From Leptonema illini DSM 21528 (GTDB taxonomy: Bacteria > Spirochaetota > Leptospiria > Leptospirales > Leptonemataceae), in NCBI RefSeq assembly GCF_000243335.1, contig NZ_JH597773.1:2535684-2599683 (forward strand): a DNA stretch of 64,000 nucleotides. Reading direction: 5' to 3'. The translations under genes were made by a program, and so were the position numbers. The notes beneath the pieces are model-generated. The model did no database searches. It had not been told where the DNA came from and saw only the letters and a list, made by a program, of their open reading frames with translations. Shown one piece after another: positions 57,181 to 64,000 of this stretch; within the stretch, counting starts at the first letter, position 1; the number at the start of each line of letters is the position of its first letter.

Positions 57181-58035
57181 CTATAAAACGCCAGAAGTTT
57201 TTTCAGAGACGCGAAATTTTTGCTGTCGCGCTAATCCGGTCCGAACGAGCATCGGACCAAGATAGGCATGCAGAGCAGGAAAGGCAGAACCGATTTTTGC
57301 AAGCCATCCGCGCAGCTTCGGAATATGCACTTCAACGGGACGACGCTTCAACACGTCTTGAACGATCAGCCGGGCCACGTCGTCTGCGCGAAGAAGAGCG
57401 GCCCCTGAAAAGATAAGAGCCGCCTCATCCAGATGTTTCGCGCCGTCGACCATCGGCGTATGGATACCGTCCGGACAGACGACGCTGACAGAAACGCCGT
57501 ATTCGCGAAGCTCACGAGCGGCGGCAAGAGAGGCCGAACGCACGGCAAACTTCGAGGCGCTGTACACCGACATGCCCGGAACCGGGCTGATGCCCGCAAG
57601 CGAGGCGACGTTGACGATATGGCCGTGCCGTCGCTCTTTCATAGAACGAGCGGCCACGCTCATACCATAGAGAGTTCCTTTCGTGTTCACGTCGATCTGC
57701 CGATCAATGCTTTCGGGTATCAGGTCGACGGTGTAGGCCGGCTCCAGCACTCCGGCGTTATTGATCAGAATATCGATCGGACCAAAATACCGTTCGCTGC
57801 TCTTCCAGACTGTCGACCATGCCGCCGAAGAACGCACGTCAAGAGCCAGAGGGCGAAGACGATCCTTTACAGATTCGCCTAACGCATCGGCAAGTTCGTT
57901 CACCGTCTGCCGCACGCTCGATACTTTCACATCAGTGGCGATAACACAGTAGCCGGTTTCTATCAGATGACGCAGAATCGATCGGCCGAGCCCTCCGCTC
58001 GCTCCGGTCAGAAGGCAAACCCGTTTTTCGTTCAT
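57181..58035 (-). CDS. Short-chain dehydrogenase/reductase
   Basis: About 284 residues from MNEKRV at 58035, directly before the Rossmann motif LLTGASGGLGRS. NNAG (ILINNAGVLEP), catalytic Ser in NVASLAG and Tyr-x3-Lys in YSASK are present. The C-terminal extension (HIPKLRGWLAKIGSAFPALHAYL) resembles membrane-associating SDRs acting on lipids or fatty alcohols. Substrate unknown. The longer frame to 58098 is less likely. Confidence 0.88.
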   Translation of the reverse strand: MNEKRVCLLTGASGGLGRSILRHLIETGYCVIATDVKVSSVRQTVNELADALGESVKDRLRPLALDVRSSAAWSTVWKSSERYFGPIDILINNAGVLEPAYTVDLIPESIDRQIDVNTKGTLYGMSVAARSMKERRHGHIVNVASLAGISPVPGMSVYSASKFAVRSASLAAARELREYGVSVSVVCPDGIHTPMVDGAKHLDEAALIFSGAALLRADDVARLIVQDVLKRRPVEVHIPKLRGWLAKIGSAFPALHAYLGPMLVRTGLARQQKFRVSEKTSGVL

Positions 58036-58139
58036 GATGTATATCAGAGGATGAGGGCCAGTAGGTGGCGAACAGAAATTGATCGACACGGGTAACATTT
58101 CTGGATGACGGGAAGCGCAGGCTCGCTATATTGCTGTCA

Positions 58140-59909
58140 ATGAAAAACGCAATCCAGGTTTCCAGAATGCGAGCCGGCCTTCTGGCCCTGTTCGTCGCCC
58201 TTCTTCTGCCTGCCTGTCGCGGGCCGCTGAGTCCCGAAATCACTGAAAACGATCTGAAGTACCATCTGGGTATCCTTTCTTCAGATGCGCTCGAAGGACG
58301 CATGACGGGCACTCCGGCCATGCAGCGCACGATGGACTATATTGAAAAGGCCTACAGAAAGGCCGGCCTGCATCCTTTCTTTCCCGATTACCGCATGCCC
58401 TTCACCTTTCGCGACGGAATGGAGGCACGCGGCGTCAATCGAATAACGATCGACGGCCAATCGATTACGACCGTTCCGCTTCCTTTTGCCGCACCCGGTC
58501 GCATCGAAAGCCGGCTTGTCGATGGAGGCTTCTGTCTTCCTGCGCATAAAGGCGTCGATGAGCTTGCCGCCATCGAAAACGAGAAAGGCGCGGGCTTTCT
58601 TGAAGGCAAGATCCTGATATGTCGGCGTCACGGCCCCGACGGAGAGCGAGGTGAACGCACCTATCGCAACCTGATCTCATTCCAGTCGAAATATGAGAAC
58701 GCGAAGCGCTTCAAACCGGCCGCCCTTCTCTTTCTCAAAGGGAAAGGCGACGAGCTGCGCACCGAGCAGCTGCGCGAAGAGGCCTCCTCTTCGGCGCCGC
58801 GAGCCGCCTTTACGTCAGAGGATGATATCGTTCTCGCCGCCGCGAAGCAAAACGCAGAGGCCGTCCTTGAAATCGACTTCGCCGCTCTGGAGCGCACGGG
58901 GTATAACCTCGGCGCTTCGCTGCGGCCCATCGCTCCGGGTCAGCGCATCATCTACCTTGGCGGTCACTATGATCATCTCGGCCACGGCCTGCCCGGATCG
59001 TCCATGGGGCCGATGGGCCCCATCTATAACGGAGCCGACGATAACGCCTCGGGCACGACACTTATACTCGAACTGGCCGCCGCGATGAAGGCGAAGCTCA
59101 ATGCCGATGCGGCATATCTGCCCGCCGACGTGAACGTCGTCTTTTTGAACTTTGACGCCGAAGAACGCGGGCTTTTCGGTTCATCACGCTTTGTAGAAAG
59201 CGCCGCCTTTGATCCGACGAGCACCATAGCGATGATCAACGTCGATATGGTCGGCCGCCTGCGCCAGAGCCGCGGACTTTTTATTCAGGGCATGGATACG
59301 GCCGATCCTTCGCTGAAGCGCATCGTCGAGGAGGCCTATGCCGCCTCGGTTCATGGGCTTTATAGCGATGAAGAGCGTCCCGAGGCGCGCTGGATGAAGG
59401 GCGGGCTCGGTCCGAGCGATCACGCTTCCTTCTATCGAAAGAAGGTCCCCGTCGTCTTTCTGTTCACCGGATCGCACGGCGAATACCATCGCCCCGAAGA
59501 CGATTATCCTCTTATAAACTTCAAGGGGCTGTATGCTCTGACGACTCTCAGCGAACAGATCATACGTCGCCTGGCCTTCGCGCCGCCGCCTGTATTCCAG
59601 CAGGTAAAAGAAGAGCCGAAACGCAACGACTTCGATTTTAAGGTGCGACTGGGCATCATTCCAGGGTCGTATGATACGGGAATGCCCGGCCTTCTTGTCG
59701 GAGGCGTCGTCGAAGGAGCGCCCATCGGCCGCACGGGCATCAAGGACGGCGACATCATCGTCGAGATCGGCACGCAGAAGATCCGCGATATTCACGATCT
59801 GATGCGCTTTCTCAACGATGCGCGCACCGGCATCAGCTACCCGGTGAAGTGGATTCGTAACGGCGTGACCATGGAGGCGCGCACGGAACTGATGTCGGTC
59901 GATGATTGA
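58140..59909 (+). CDS. M28 family metallopeptidase lipoprotein with C-terminal PDZ domain
   Basis: 589 residues. Lipoprotein signal ending LLLPACRG. The M28 zinc site is complete: GGHYDHLG (His, Asp), NGADDNASG (Asp), NFDAEERGLFGS (Glu-Glu), NVDMVGR (Asp) and TGSHGEYHRPEDDY (His). An insertion at ~120-230 looks like a PA domain. A PDZ domain at ~500-585 (GIIPGSYDTGMPGLLVGGVVEGAPI... KDGDIIVEIGTQKI) may bind substrate tails. Probably an outer-membrane aminopeptidase. The ATG at 58140 is used; Met at 58167 is also possible. Overlaps the next gene by 8 nt. Confidence 0.88.
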   Translation: MKNAIQVSRMRAGLLALFVALLLPACRGPLSPEITENDLKYHLGILSSDALEGRMTGTPAMQRTMDYIEKAYRKAGLHPFFPDYRMPFTFRDGMEARGVNRITIDGQSITTVPLPFAAPGRIESRLVDGGFCLPAHKGVDELAAIENEKGAGFLEGKILICRRHGPDGERGERTYRNLISFQSKYENAKRFKPAALLFLKGKGDELRTEQLREEASSSAPRAAFTSEDDIVLAAAKQNAEAVLEIDFAALERTGYNLGASLRPIAPGQRIIYLGGHYDHLGHGLPGSSMGPMGPIYNGADDNASGTTLILELAAAMKAKLNADAAYLPADVNVVFLNFDAEERGLFGSSRFVESAAFDPTSTIAMINVDMVGRLRQSRGLFIQGMDTADPSLKRIVEEAYAASVHGLYSDEERPEARWMKGGLGPSDHASFYRKKVPVVFLFTGSHGEYHRPEDDYPLINFKGLYALTTLSEQIIRRLAFAPPPVFQQVKEEPKRNDFDFKVRLGIIPGSYDTGMPGLLVGGVVEGAPIGRTGIKDGDIIVEIGTQKIRDIHDLMRFLNDARTGISYPVKWIRNGVTMEARTELMSVDD

Positions 59910-60327
59910 CGCTCTAATTACCGACTACGGCGGGCCCGGGCTCGCCGCAGTCTCCTTTCTTGCGGCCACGCTGCTGCCTTTCAGCTCTGAGGCCGCTCTG
60001 CTTCTTGCGCTTCATGCAGGATTGCCCGTCGTACAGGCCGTAACTTATGCGTCGGTCGGCAACGGCCTGGCCTGTCTTTTCAATTACTGGCTGGGCTATA
60101 AAGGCGGAGCGTTAGCCGCCGAAAAGATTCGAGCGTCGAAATCGGGCAACGCCGCCTGGTCTCTGCTGCATCGCTTCGGAGGGCTGACGCTTCTACTTTC
60201 GTGGCTGCCCGTCATCGGCGATCCGATCACCGTGCTGGCCGGATTCGCGCGCATCTCGCTTCGTCTGTTCGTTCCCGTCGTTCTCGCTCTGCGTGTGGGG
60301 CGTTACGTTCTGCTTGCCTCGCTCTGA
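59902..60327 (+). CDS. YqaA/DedA-like membrane protein
   Basis: 141 residues, about four hydrophobic segments. FLAATLLPFSSEAALLLALHAG, ASVGNGLACLFNYWLGYKGG and LLSWLPVIGDPITVLAGFARIS match YqaA (VTT/SNARE-associated) proteins. Likely a small integral membrane protein related to lipid scrambling or envelope homeostasis. ATGATTGA overlap with the M28 gene; its 3' end overlaps the convergent MFS gene by 25 nt. Confidence 0.82.
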   Translation: MIDALITDYGGPGLAAVSFLAATLLPFSSEAALLLALHAGLPVVQAVTYASVGNGLACLFNYWLGYKGGALAAEKIRASKSGNAAWSLLHRFGGLTLLLSWLPVIGDPITVLAGFARISLRLFVPVVLALRVGRYVLLASL

Positions 60328-61613
60328 GCCTGGCGAAGCGTGCCTGCTCCGACGGCGAACGATACGAGCAGCAGGGCGCCGATGACGATATACGTCACCG
60401 TTATACCGACCGATCCGTAGACGTATGATCCAAAGATCGGACCGACACCTCGCGCAAGCGATCCCATCGACCGAAAGCTGCCCATGGCTAACCCCTGTCT
60501 GTCCGCCGAGATCGACCGGCTGGCAAGGCCGGCCATCGCCGGTTGCAGAAGCGATGAGCCGATGGCGACGGGAGCAAGCGCAAGTAGCGACAGCGGCACC
60601 GACGGAGCGGAAAGCGCAAGTAGCGGCAGAGCGAAGGCGATCAGGATAACGCCGGCAACGATCATCCTCTGCTCTGAGATTATGCCCGACAGTCGCCTGA
60701 CAAGAACGCCCTGTCCCAGGGCGAGAAGCAGCCCCAGGTAAAAGAAGACAAGGCCGATCTGCGAAGGGATGAGCCCGAAGTCGATTTTATAGAAGAACGT
60801 TACCGTGAACTCAAACGAGGTGAACAGAAACATGAAGGCGAAGTTCAGCGCCAGCATGCGCCGGAAGGTCGGCTCTTTTAGCTCGGAAAGCACGCGAAAC
60901 GGATACTCGATGCGAAGCGGTCCCTTACTGCGCAGATGTTCCGGCAGCGTTTCTTGAAGAAAGAAATAGTTCAAGACGGCGCTCAGAAGCGAAAGAGCGA
61001 CCGATACAAAGGCGGCGGCCGAAAACGGATGATAGGCGAAGGGCAAACCGCTCAGATCAAGCTTTGACAGAGCTCCGCCAAGCGCCGGGCCGACGATAAA
61101 ACCGACGCCAAACGCCGCTCCGACCAGGCCCATGCTTTTTGTGCGCCCCTCTTCTGTCGAAAGGTCGGCCATCGCGGCGGTGGCGACTCCGAGATTGCCC
61201 GCCATCACTCCCGCCACGACGCGCGAGATCAGAAACAGGGTAAAGGTCGTCGAAAATCCCCAGAGCAGATAGGCAAAAGCAAGCCCGGAACTTGTCAGAA
61301 GCAGCACAGGTCGACGCCCGATACGGTCCGACAGGCGCCCCCAGAACGGCGATAGAAAGAACTGAAGCAGCGCATACACAGAGGCGAGGATGCCGCCCAG
61401 CAGAATAATCTCGCGCTCTTCGCCTGTTCCAATACCGGGCGCGAATTGCAGCAGCGTTTGAATCAGTGAAGGCAGATACGAATCGATCGCATGCGGAGTC
61501 GAATGAACGTAAAAAGCGAGTAGATCTGGAACAAGCGGAAAGATGAGCGTAAAACCCATCAGATCAAGTATCAAGATGAAAAGCAGCACTCCCACGCTGC
61601 TGCGGCGTTGCAT
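60303..61613 (-). CDS. MFS efflux transporter, TetA-like
   Basis: About 436 residues, 12 membrane helices. FILILDLMGFTLIFPLVPDLL opens like TetA/DHA1; the loop PFWGRLSDRIGRRPVLLL is MFS motif A, and motif C-like VGAAFGVGFIVGPALGGAL marks an antiporter. Drug or metabolite export. The ATG at 61613 has AAAAGGGG upstream. The 25-nt 3' overlap with the YqaA-like gene is tail to tail. Confidence 0.88.
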   Translation of the reverse strand: MQRRSSVGVLLFILILDLMGFTLIFPLVPDLLAFYVHSTPHAIDSYLPSLIQTLLQFAPGIGTGEEREIILLGGILASVYALLQFFLSPFWGRLSDRIGRRPVLLLTSSGLAFAYLLWGFSTTFTLFLISRVVAGVMAGNLGVATAAMADLSTEEGRTKSMGLVGAAFGVGFIVGPALGGALSKLDLSGLPFAYHPFSAAAFVSVALSLLSAVLNYFFLQETLPEHLRSKGPLRIEYPFRVLSELKEPTFRRMLALNFAFMFLFTSFEFTVTFFYKIDFGLIPSQIGLVFFYLGLLLALGQGVLVRRLSGIISEQRMIVAGVILIAFALPLLALSAPSVPLSLLALAPVAIGSSLLQPAMAGLASRSISADRQGLAMGSFRSMGSLARGVGPIFGSYVYGSVGITVTYIVIGALLLVSFAVGAGTLRQAQSEASRT

Positions 61614-61847
61614 TGCCCCTTTTTTCGGGCAACGATAGCACGTCAAGATTCACTGAGATCCCATCTCAAAATACGACGGCTCAACGCAGAGAATCACAGG
61701 CTCCCACGATCATATTTTTTTCCGGGATCACAGACCAGGCTTTTTCATCGACACTACGTCCTATCATCAAGCGGAAGTTGTGTACGCTCAGTCTGAAAAA
61801 AAGTTGCGGAACGATCGCTCGACAATTGTATAGTCCGGAGAGCTTGA

Positions 61848-62660
61848 ATGTTACGGTCATTTCAAAGTACCGATCTTGAAAAAGAGGACCAGGTTCTCGA
61901 AGTCGGGCGCGACTATATTCCCGACGGCGAGATGCTGCTGCGGAATACGATCTACGGCCTCTTTGACGCCGAAGGCGACGATCAGGATGCCTTTCTTTTA
62001 GCAGAAGGGGCCTTCTGGTCCATCGGCGAACTGATCAATAACGCCAATAAGGCGAATAACCGCTGGGCGCTGCTCGAAAGCGCTCTTGTGCAGCGTGTGA
62101 CAGCTGAAGATCCGTCGGCCGATCGCGAGGTCGTCGTCGAAGACGTACAATCGGCCATCGAGCATAACCAGGCCGACGTTCTTAAAAGGTACGGTCTCGA
62201 CAACATCGACCTGACAGCATCCATTCTCAAGCTGATCGAAAAGCATCGTACGAACTCGTTCGCATTATCCGAGCGCTTTCATAAAAAGATCACGCTTACG
62301 CTGCGCGTTCAGAAAAAAAGCGATCAGCGCATCCTCATCGTAAACGTGATCAACAATTCGCCGATTACCGTCATCGACCGCGAGCGCGTCGAGTATAACC
62401 TCGAACGAATTAAAGACGACCTCATTCGCGCCGGAGCGCATCCTTTTGAAGCGGCCGTCAACCTGTATGAGAAAAGCGCCGACCATGCAGGCGGCGGTTT
62501 TGGAGCGGGACTTCGAAGCATCATTCTTTTCTTGAAAGCAGGCTATGAACCCTTCGACGTTGATATCGTCTTCAGTCGCCTGATTCAGTACAGATCAGCC
62601 GTAAAAAGCACGATCTTCACGATTGAAATACCGATCCCCATACGCAAGAAGGCCAGATGA
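61848..62660 (+). CDS. Stand-alone HATPase (GHKL)-like protein
   Basis: 270 residues. GELINNANKANNR looks like the N box of histidine-kinase ATPases, VNVINNSPI and GGGFGAGLRSII like the other nucleotide loops, but no HisKA phospho-acceptor domain and no membrane segment are seen. It may be an anti-sigma-like kinase or an atypical kinase of a spirochaetal family. CCGGAG precedes the ATG. The ~200-bp upstream gap has no clear gene. Confidence 0.7.
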   Translation: MLRSFQSTDLEKEDQVLEVGRDYIPDGEMLLRNTIYGLFDAEGDDQDAFLLAEGAFWSIGELINNANKANNRWALLESALVQRVTAEDPSADREVVVEDVQSAIEHNQADVLKRYGLDNIDLTASILKLIEKHRTNSFALSERFHKKITLTLRVQKKSDQRILIVNVINNSPITVIDRERVEYNLERIKDDLIRAGAHPFEAAVNLYEKSADHAGGGFGAGLRSIILFLKAGYEPFDVDIVFSRLIQYRSAVKSTIFTIEIPIPIRKKAR

Positions 62661-62707
62661 AAGTCCTGCGTCGGCCCTCTGACTTGCCGCATTTGTCTGC
62701 CTGACGC

Positions 62708-63538
62708 CTACTGTGCCAGAGGAGCAGGCCTGCTCTGCCACTCCCATGCCGATCGAATCGTTCTAATACCGAGGATGCGGCTCTGATCCGATACCATGAC
62801 CGGACTGTACTGAAAACACTGCGGCAGATCCTGTGTTCCGCCATTCACATAAGGCAAATAGCTGTAAGACCGTTCCTGCGAGGCAGGTTTCGTCGCAGGC
62901 ATCGACACAGGCCTTAAATCCGTAAAGATCGTCAGCGCTGCTCGACCGGCATCCTGTCCTGTTGACGCTGAGAGTAAGGCGATTTCAATTCCCAGTCGAT
63001 TCGACTGGAGATCCTCCTGCGAGAAGGAAGACCCGGAAAGAAACATCGGCGGGAAGACATCGCCCTGCCTGAGTTCTACAAGATAGCCATGCGTCATCGC
63101 CAGATCACGCACAAGGTCGACGGCCGGCGGATCGGGCCGCTCTTCAAGATCGACTTTAATATCTGATACGGCAGTGAGTCCTGCTGCATGCGGACTGCGC
63201 AGACGCACGTAAAATGCCCGACCTCCGCTTGACTTCGCCTGCGAGAGCTTTAGGGTAACGACATGTTGAAGCTCGTCCGTCAAATTCAAAAATGCGCGAA
63301 CATGAGCGAGATCGACCACGCCGATCTTTTCGGTGAGCAGATAGCGCGGAGCATCGGGCTCGCCGCGTAGCCCCGCGAGGATCACCCATTGAAAGGCCAT
63401 GGGCAGCTCAGGTTCTTCTTTTTCAACAGGCGCAACCGGCGTCGAAATCTCGGACTGCTTGACGGCCGGAGTGGCACAGTTCAACGAGAGAAAAAGCGAC
63501 AGTCCAATGACTGCCGTCTTTACCGCGTCTGAAACCAT
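62708..63538 (-). CDS. Hypothetical lipoprotein
   Basis: About 276 residues from the Met at 63538 (MVSDAVKTAVIG), giving a signal ending LSLNCATP with the relaxed Asn before Cys. The body is mixed beta with no recognised domain. It follows the LeuA/CimA-family gene on the same strand by ~40 nt; an in-frame Met further upstream would overlap that gene. Confidence 0.65.
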   Translation of the reverse strand: MVSDAVKTAVIGLSLFLSLNCATPAVKQSEISTPVAPVEKEEPELPMAFQWVILAGLRGEPDAPRYLLTEKIGVVDLAHVRAFLNLTDELQHVVTLKLSQAKSSGGRAFYVRLRSPHAAGLTAVSDIKVDLEERPDPPAVDLVRDLAMTHGYLVELRQGDVFPPMFLSGSSFSQEDLQSNRLGIEIALLSASTGQDAGRAALTIFTDLRPVSMPATKPASQERSYSYLPYVNGGTQDLPQCFQYSPVMVSDQSRILGIRTIRSAWEWQSRPAPLAQ

Positions 63539-63576
63539 CAGCCTGCTTCTGTGAAAAGGTGCTATGCCTGCTCGCC

Positions 63577-64000
63577 TCAAACCGGCTTCCCTTGCTCCAC
63601 CGTCGACGTGCGCTTTGAATCGGTCGTCATACGATTCAGCATCTTCTCGGTCGCCTTTATGGCGGCGATCATCTGATCGCTATCGACGCCTACCGTGCGA
63701 AAGATCGAATGATCGGGCGTTACCCATGTGATGATCGTCTCGACAAGGGCGTCGGTCTGCCCTCCCGGAGGAATACGCAGTTCGTAATCTTTCAGTTCGG
63801 CCACGGATAACCCTGCCTCGGTTACGATGCGGCTTAAAGCCTTCATGAAGGCGTCGTAACCGCCGTCGCCCGTCGCCTCGGCCTGGTATTCTTTATCGGC
63901 GATACGCACCCGGATCGAAGCCGACGGAGCAGCGCCGATTCGCGTATGGATATCGGCGGCGATGACCGATACGGTGTGAGCTTGTGTGTCGCCTAACAGC
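63577..64000 (-). CDS. LeuA/CimA family synthase, C-terminal regulatory domain (cut by window edge)
   Basis: The frame stays open to the window edge. It reads TQAHTVSVIAADIHTRIG, ASIRVRIADKEYQAEATGDG, YDAFMKALSRI, DYELRIPPGGQTDALVETI and FRTVGVDSDQMIAAIKA, the pattern of the allosteric C-terminal domain of 2-isopropylmalate or citramalate synthases. The catalytic TIM barrel lies outside. Leptospires use citramalate synthase for isoleucine, so CimA is an alternative to LeuA; the fragment alone does not decide. Confidence 0.85.
   Translation of the reverse strand, partial: LLGDTQAHTVSVIAADIHTRIGAAPSASIRVRIADKEYQAEATGDGGYDAFMKALSRIVTEAGLSVAELKDYELRIPPGGQTDALVETIITWVTPDHSIFRTVGVDSDQMIAAIKATEKMLNRMTTDSKRTSTVEQGKPV

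Overview
The window reads as a stretch of chromosome from a Leptospirales spirochaete, possibly Leptonema. This is an inference. It rests on the many lipoproteins with loose spirochaetal lipoboxes (Q or N just before the Cys), TRL-like and DUF3015 small exported proteins, several large envelope proteins, a middling-to-high GC content, and a clade-II type nitrous oxide reductase cluster. No rRNA, tRNA, CRISPR array, transposase or phage gene was seen. Genes are densely packed, with many 4-8 nt start/stop overlaps.

Layout. 1-1.6 kb: the end of sufS, then sufU and a lipoprotein (Fe-S cluster assembly). 1.6-6.7 kb: exported and envelope proteins (alpha/beta hydrolase lipoprotein, DUF4105 protein, DUF3015 protein, hydrolase-like lipoprotein, TRL-like lipoprotein). 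6.7-21.1 kb: a leftward, apparently co-transcribed envelope block of MFS transporter, AsmA-like protein, lipoprotein, a ~2,710-residue lipoprotein with beta-propeller and repeat regions, and a probable outer-membrane beta-barrel. 21.2-25.7 kb: nitronate monooxygenase and a large PAS hybrid histidine kinase. 25.8-32.3 kb: the nos cluster, transcribed leftward as cytochrome c, nosZ, nosB-like, nosL, nosD, nosF, nosY. 32.8-38.9 kb: OPA-type MFS transporter, MASE1 hybrid kinase, peptide-binding lipoprotein, DUF6498-like membrane protein. 39.0-39.7 kb: a PIN-domain toxin-like gene with a small partner. 39.8-44.3 kb: coiled-coil/barrel outer-membrane protein, SH3 lipoprotein, GNAT, ABC-F ATPase with a long leader. 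44.8-50.0 kb: FAD dehydrogenase, ThDP enzyme, TetR regulator, D-lactate dehydrogenase. 50.0-50.5 kb: an intergenic island of short repeats. 50.5-52.5 kb: YejB/YejE-type permeases. 52.6-64 kb: bacteriohemerythrin, an unusual three-domain protein (isochorismatase-like, APH-like kinase, CDKN3-like phosphatase), SulP transporter, SDR, M28 peptidase with PDZ, YqaA-like protein, MFS exporter, a stand-alone HATPase-like protein, a lipoprotein and the end of a LeuA/CimA-family synthase.

Most functionally coherent are the nos cluster, which can reduce N2O to N2 using a c-type cytochrome as likely donor, and the five-gene envelope block, whose parts together could span both membranes. The most unusual single gene is the three-domain protein at 53.2-55.5 kb. 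Two regulatory regions look worth testing: the ~190-nt leader of the ABC-F gene with a 47-codon upstream ORF, and the TetR-type palindrome in front of the FAD dehydrogenase operon.
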